64,000 nucleotides of DNA from Linepithema humile (Eukaryota; Arthropoda; Insecta; Hymenoptera; Formicidae): NCBI RefSeq assembly GCF_040581485.1, contig NC_090128.1:18034931-18098930 (forward strand), given 5' to 3'. How positions within the stretch are numbered: position 1 is the stretch's first letter; every line of letters starts with the position of its first letter. A program made the position numbers and the translations under genes. Positions 63,101 through 64,000 of this stretch are shown here, piece after piece. The notes beneath the pieces are model-generated. The model made no database searches and was not told the DNA's origin. It saw only the letters and a list, made by a program, of their open reading frames with translations.

Positions 63101-64000
63101 TTATTTCTTGGTGATAGCTTCAAACAACTTCTGCATTATTTTAATTTTTTCCTGATGCTGTCTTTCTCGTTGATCTTTTAAGTCCTGAAACAATGCTTCT
63201 TTGGCTTGCCTTTTTTTCTCCCTTTCTGCTCTTTCTTCTTTCATATCTAAGATAAAGTTGTTTATAATAGTCTCAATCTTCCGTTTATTGGATTTCCCTT
63301 CATTATTTTTACAATTTTTTGAAGAAGATTCCAGTAGGATTGCTTCTTCATTCGATGTAGATGGTCCAGCTTCAGTGGCAATAGCTTTGGGATTTGCCCA
63401 TCCTGATTTCCCAAAAATTTCGTGCATTCTCTGGAAGAAAACAGAAATATTCTTCAATAAGTTTTAGTCTAATATGATTGAGAAGTATGAAATTTATAAT
63501 ATATTTATTTACTTTTCATATAAATACTTACTTGAAAATATGGCCATGTTTTTCTGTCATTTCCTGATACTGAATTATAATCCAATATTTTTTTGTATGT
63601 CTTTTTCAAACCATTTAATTTTGATTGGCATTGTGGTCCAGTCATTGTATATTCAATATTTGTTTTCCTCATATTATCAGCAATGGCTTCCCAAATTTTA
63701 TTATGACGTTTTGTGCCTGCTGAAAATTCTTCTTTCCATTCCTCATATTTATCGAGCAGTAGATATACGCACTTGGATGACCATATAAACAATGATTTAT
63801 CATTTTCTGGAATTATATAAAAATTTTTATGTATAAAGAAGACTTGGAATGAATATAAGAATCATATTGTAGGGGAGCCATTATATTCTTTAGTCATACT
63901 CACTTTGATCTTTAGGATTATTATCAAATTCTTGTGGCTCTGGAGATGAAACGTAAGATGCACTGCTTGCAGTTCTTACAGAATCAGTCTCATCGTTTTC
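63101..64000 (-). CDS. Harbinger Myb/SANT-like DNA-binding protein, 5' end beyond the window
   Basis: Minus-strand exons: 64000-63904 (partial), 63806-63532 and 63430-63101. The first visible part is acidic and Ser-rich (TASSASYVSSPEPQEF). The second exon has a Myb/SANT-like trihelix: LFIWSSKCVYLLLDKYEEW, HNKIWEAIADNM, GPQCQSKLNGLKKTYKKI and KTWPYF. The last exon is Lys/Glu-rich with a predicted coiled coil (ERAEREKKRQAKEAL; ERQHQEKIKIMQKLF). In Harbinger elements this partner binds the transposase and the termini. No interruption is seen. The start codon lies outside the window. Confidence 0.8.

Larger units (their letters stand above)
60446..64000 (+). mobile_element. PIF/Harbinger transposon, left part (right end outside the window)
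   Basis: Begins GGCCGCGGTCCGAATCGTG directly after a TTA (60443-60445), with a second GGTCCGAAT at about 60502 and TTTCGGACC at about 60537 as subterminal repeats. It carries the classical two-gene arrangement: a DDE transposase (60650-62103, plus) and a Myb/SANT-like gene (63101 to beyond 64000, minus), convergent. The right terminus is not visible, so the boundary rests on the left end only. Confidence 0.7.

Overview
This is a gene-poor, AT-rich eukaryotic window made almost entirely of nested transposable elements. I see no bacterial features and no convincing host gene. An insect is likely: spliced hAT, P, Harbinger and Tnp2-like transposases, Polinton/Maverick polymerase debris, Penelope-like 3' ends, insect-type Gypsy pol and three CCTAA units. 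An ant or other hymenopteran is my best guess, by inference from the mix of families.

Layout. 1-770: 3' end of a Penelope-like element. 889-2923: 5'-truncated hAT transposon (hAT1). 2924-5323: a gag-like scrap, a THAP-domain exon and a foldback repeat. 5324-17765: hAT2, with an exact 8-bp target duplication. It is split by a 9.0-kb Tnp2-like DNA transposon (element A, 8582-17628, 3-bp duplication AAA). 17774-25951: a Helitron-like element encoding a Ulp1-type protease and a 1970-residue Rep-Pif1 helicase-USP fusion. Its 3' tail of short tandem repeats is interrupted by a 2.3-kb LTR-like insert (25952-28274) and by a 13.5-kb Tnp2-like transposon (element B, 28394-41923). Element B carries its own passengers: a 1.9-kb palindrome, a second Helitron 3' end, Penelope-like inverted repeats and two LTR-like inserts. 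41924-44450: the Helitron tail resumes, then reappears inverted around nested MITEs. 44453-46484: decayed P-element transposase. 47425-54295: broken Polinton-type polymerase and companion genes, invaded by a Harbinger MITE, a CCCGAG-ended element and inverted tRNA-like/SINE copies. 54296-56660: 5' half of hAT3. 56661-60445: Gypsy-like retrotransposon cut off inside integrase. 60446-64000: PIF/Harbinger element with an apparently intact transposase and a convergent Myb/SANT-like gene running off the window.

The two most interesting units follow. First, the Helitron combines predicted deSUMOylase-like and deubiquitinase-like proteases with rolling-circle replication enzymes. Second, elements A and B share one architecture despite strong divergence: a Tnp2-like transposase followed on the same strand by a spliced DUF4806-type protein, with termini beginning CCC and 3-bp target duplications. 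Insertion boundaries were read from matching termini and target duplications. Family names come from motif recognition without database searches.
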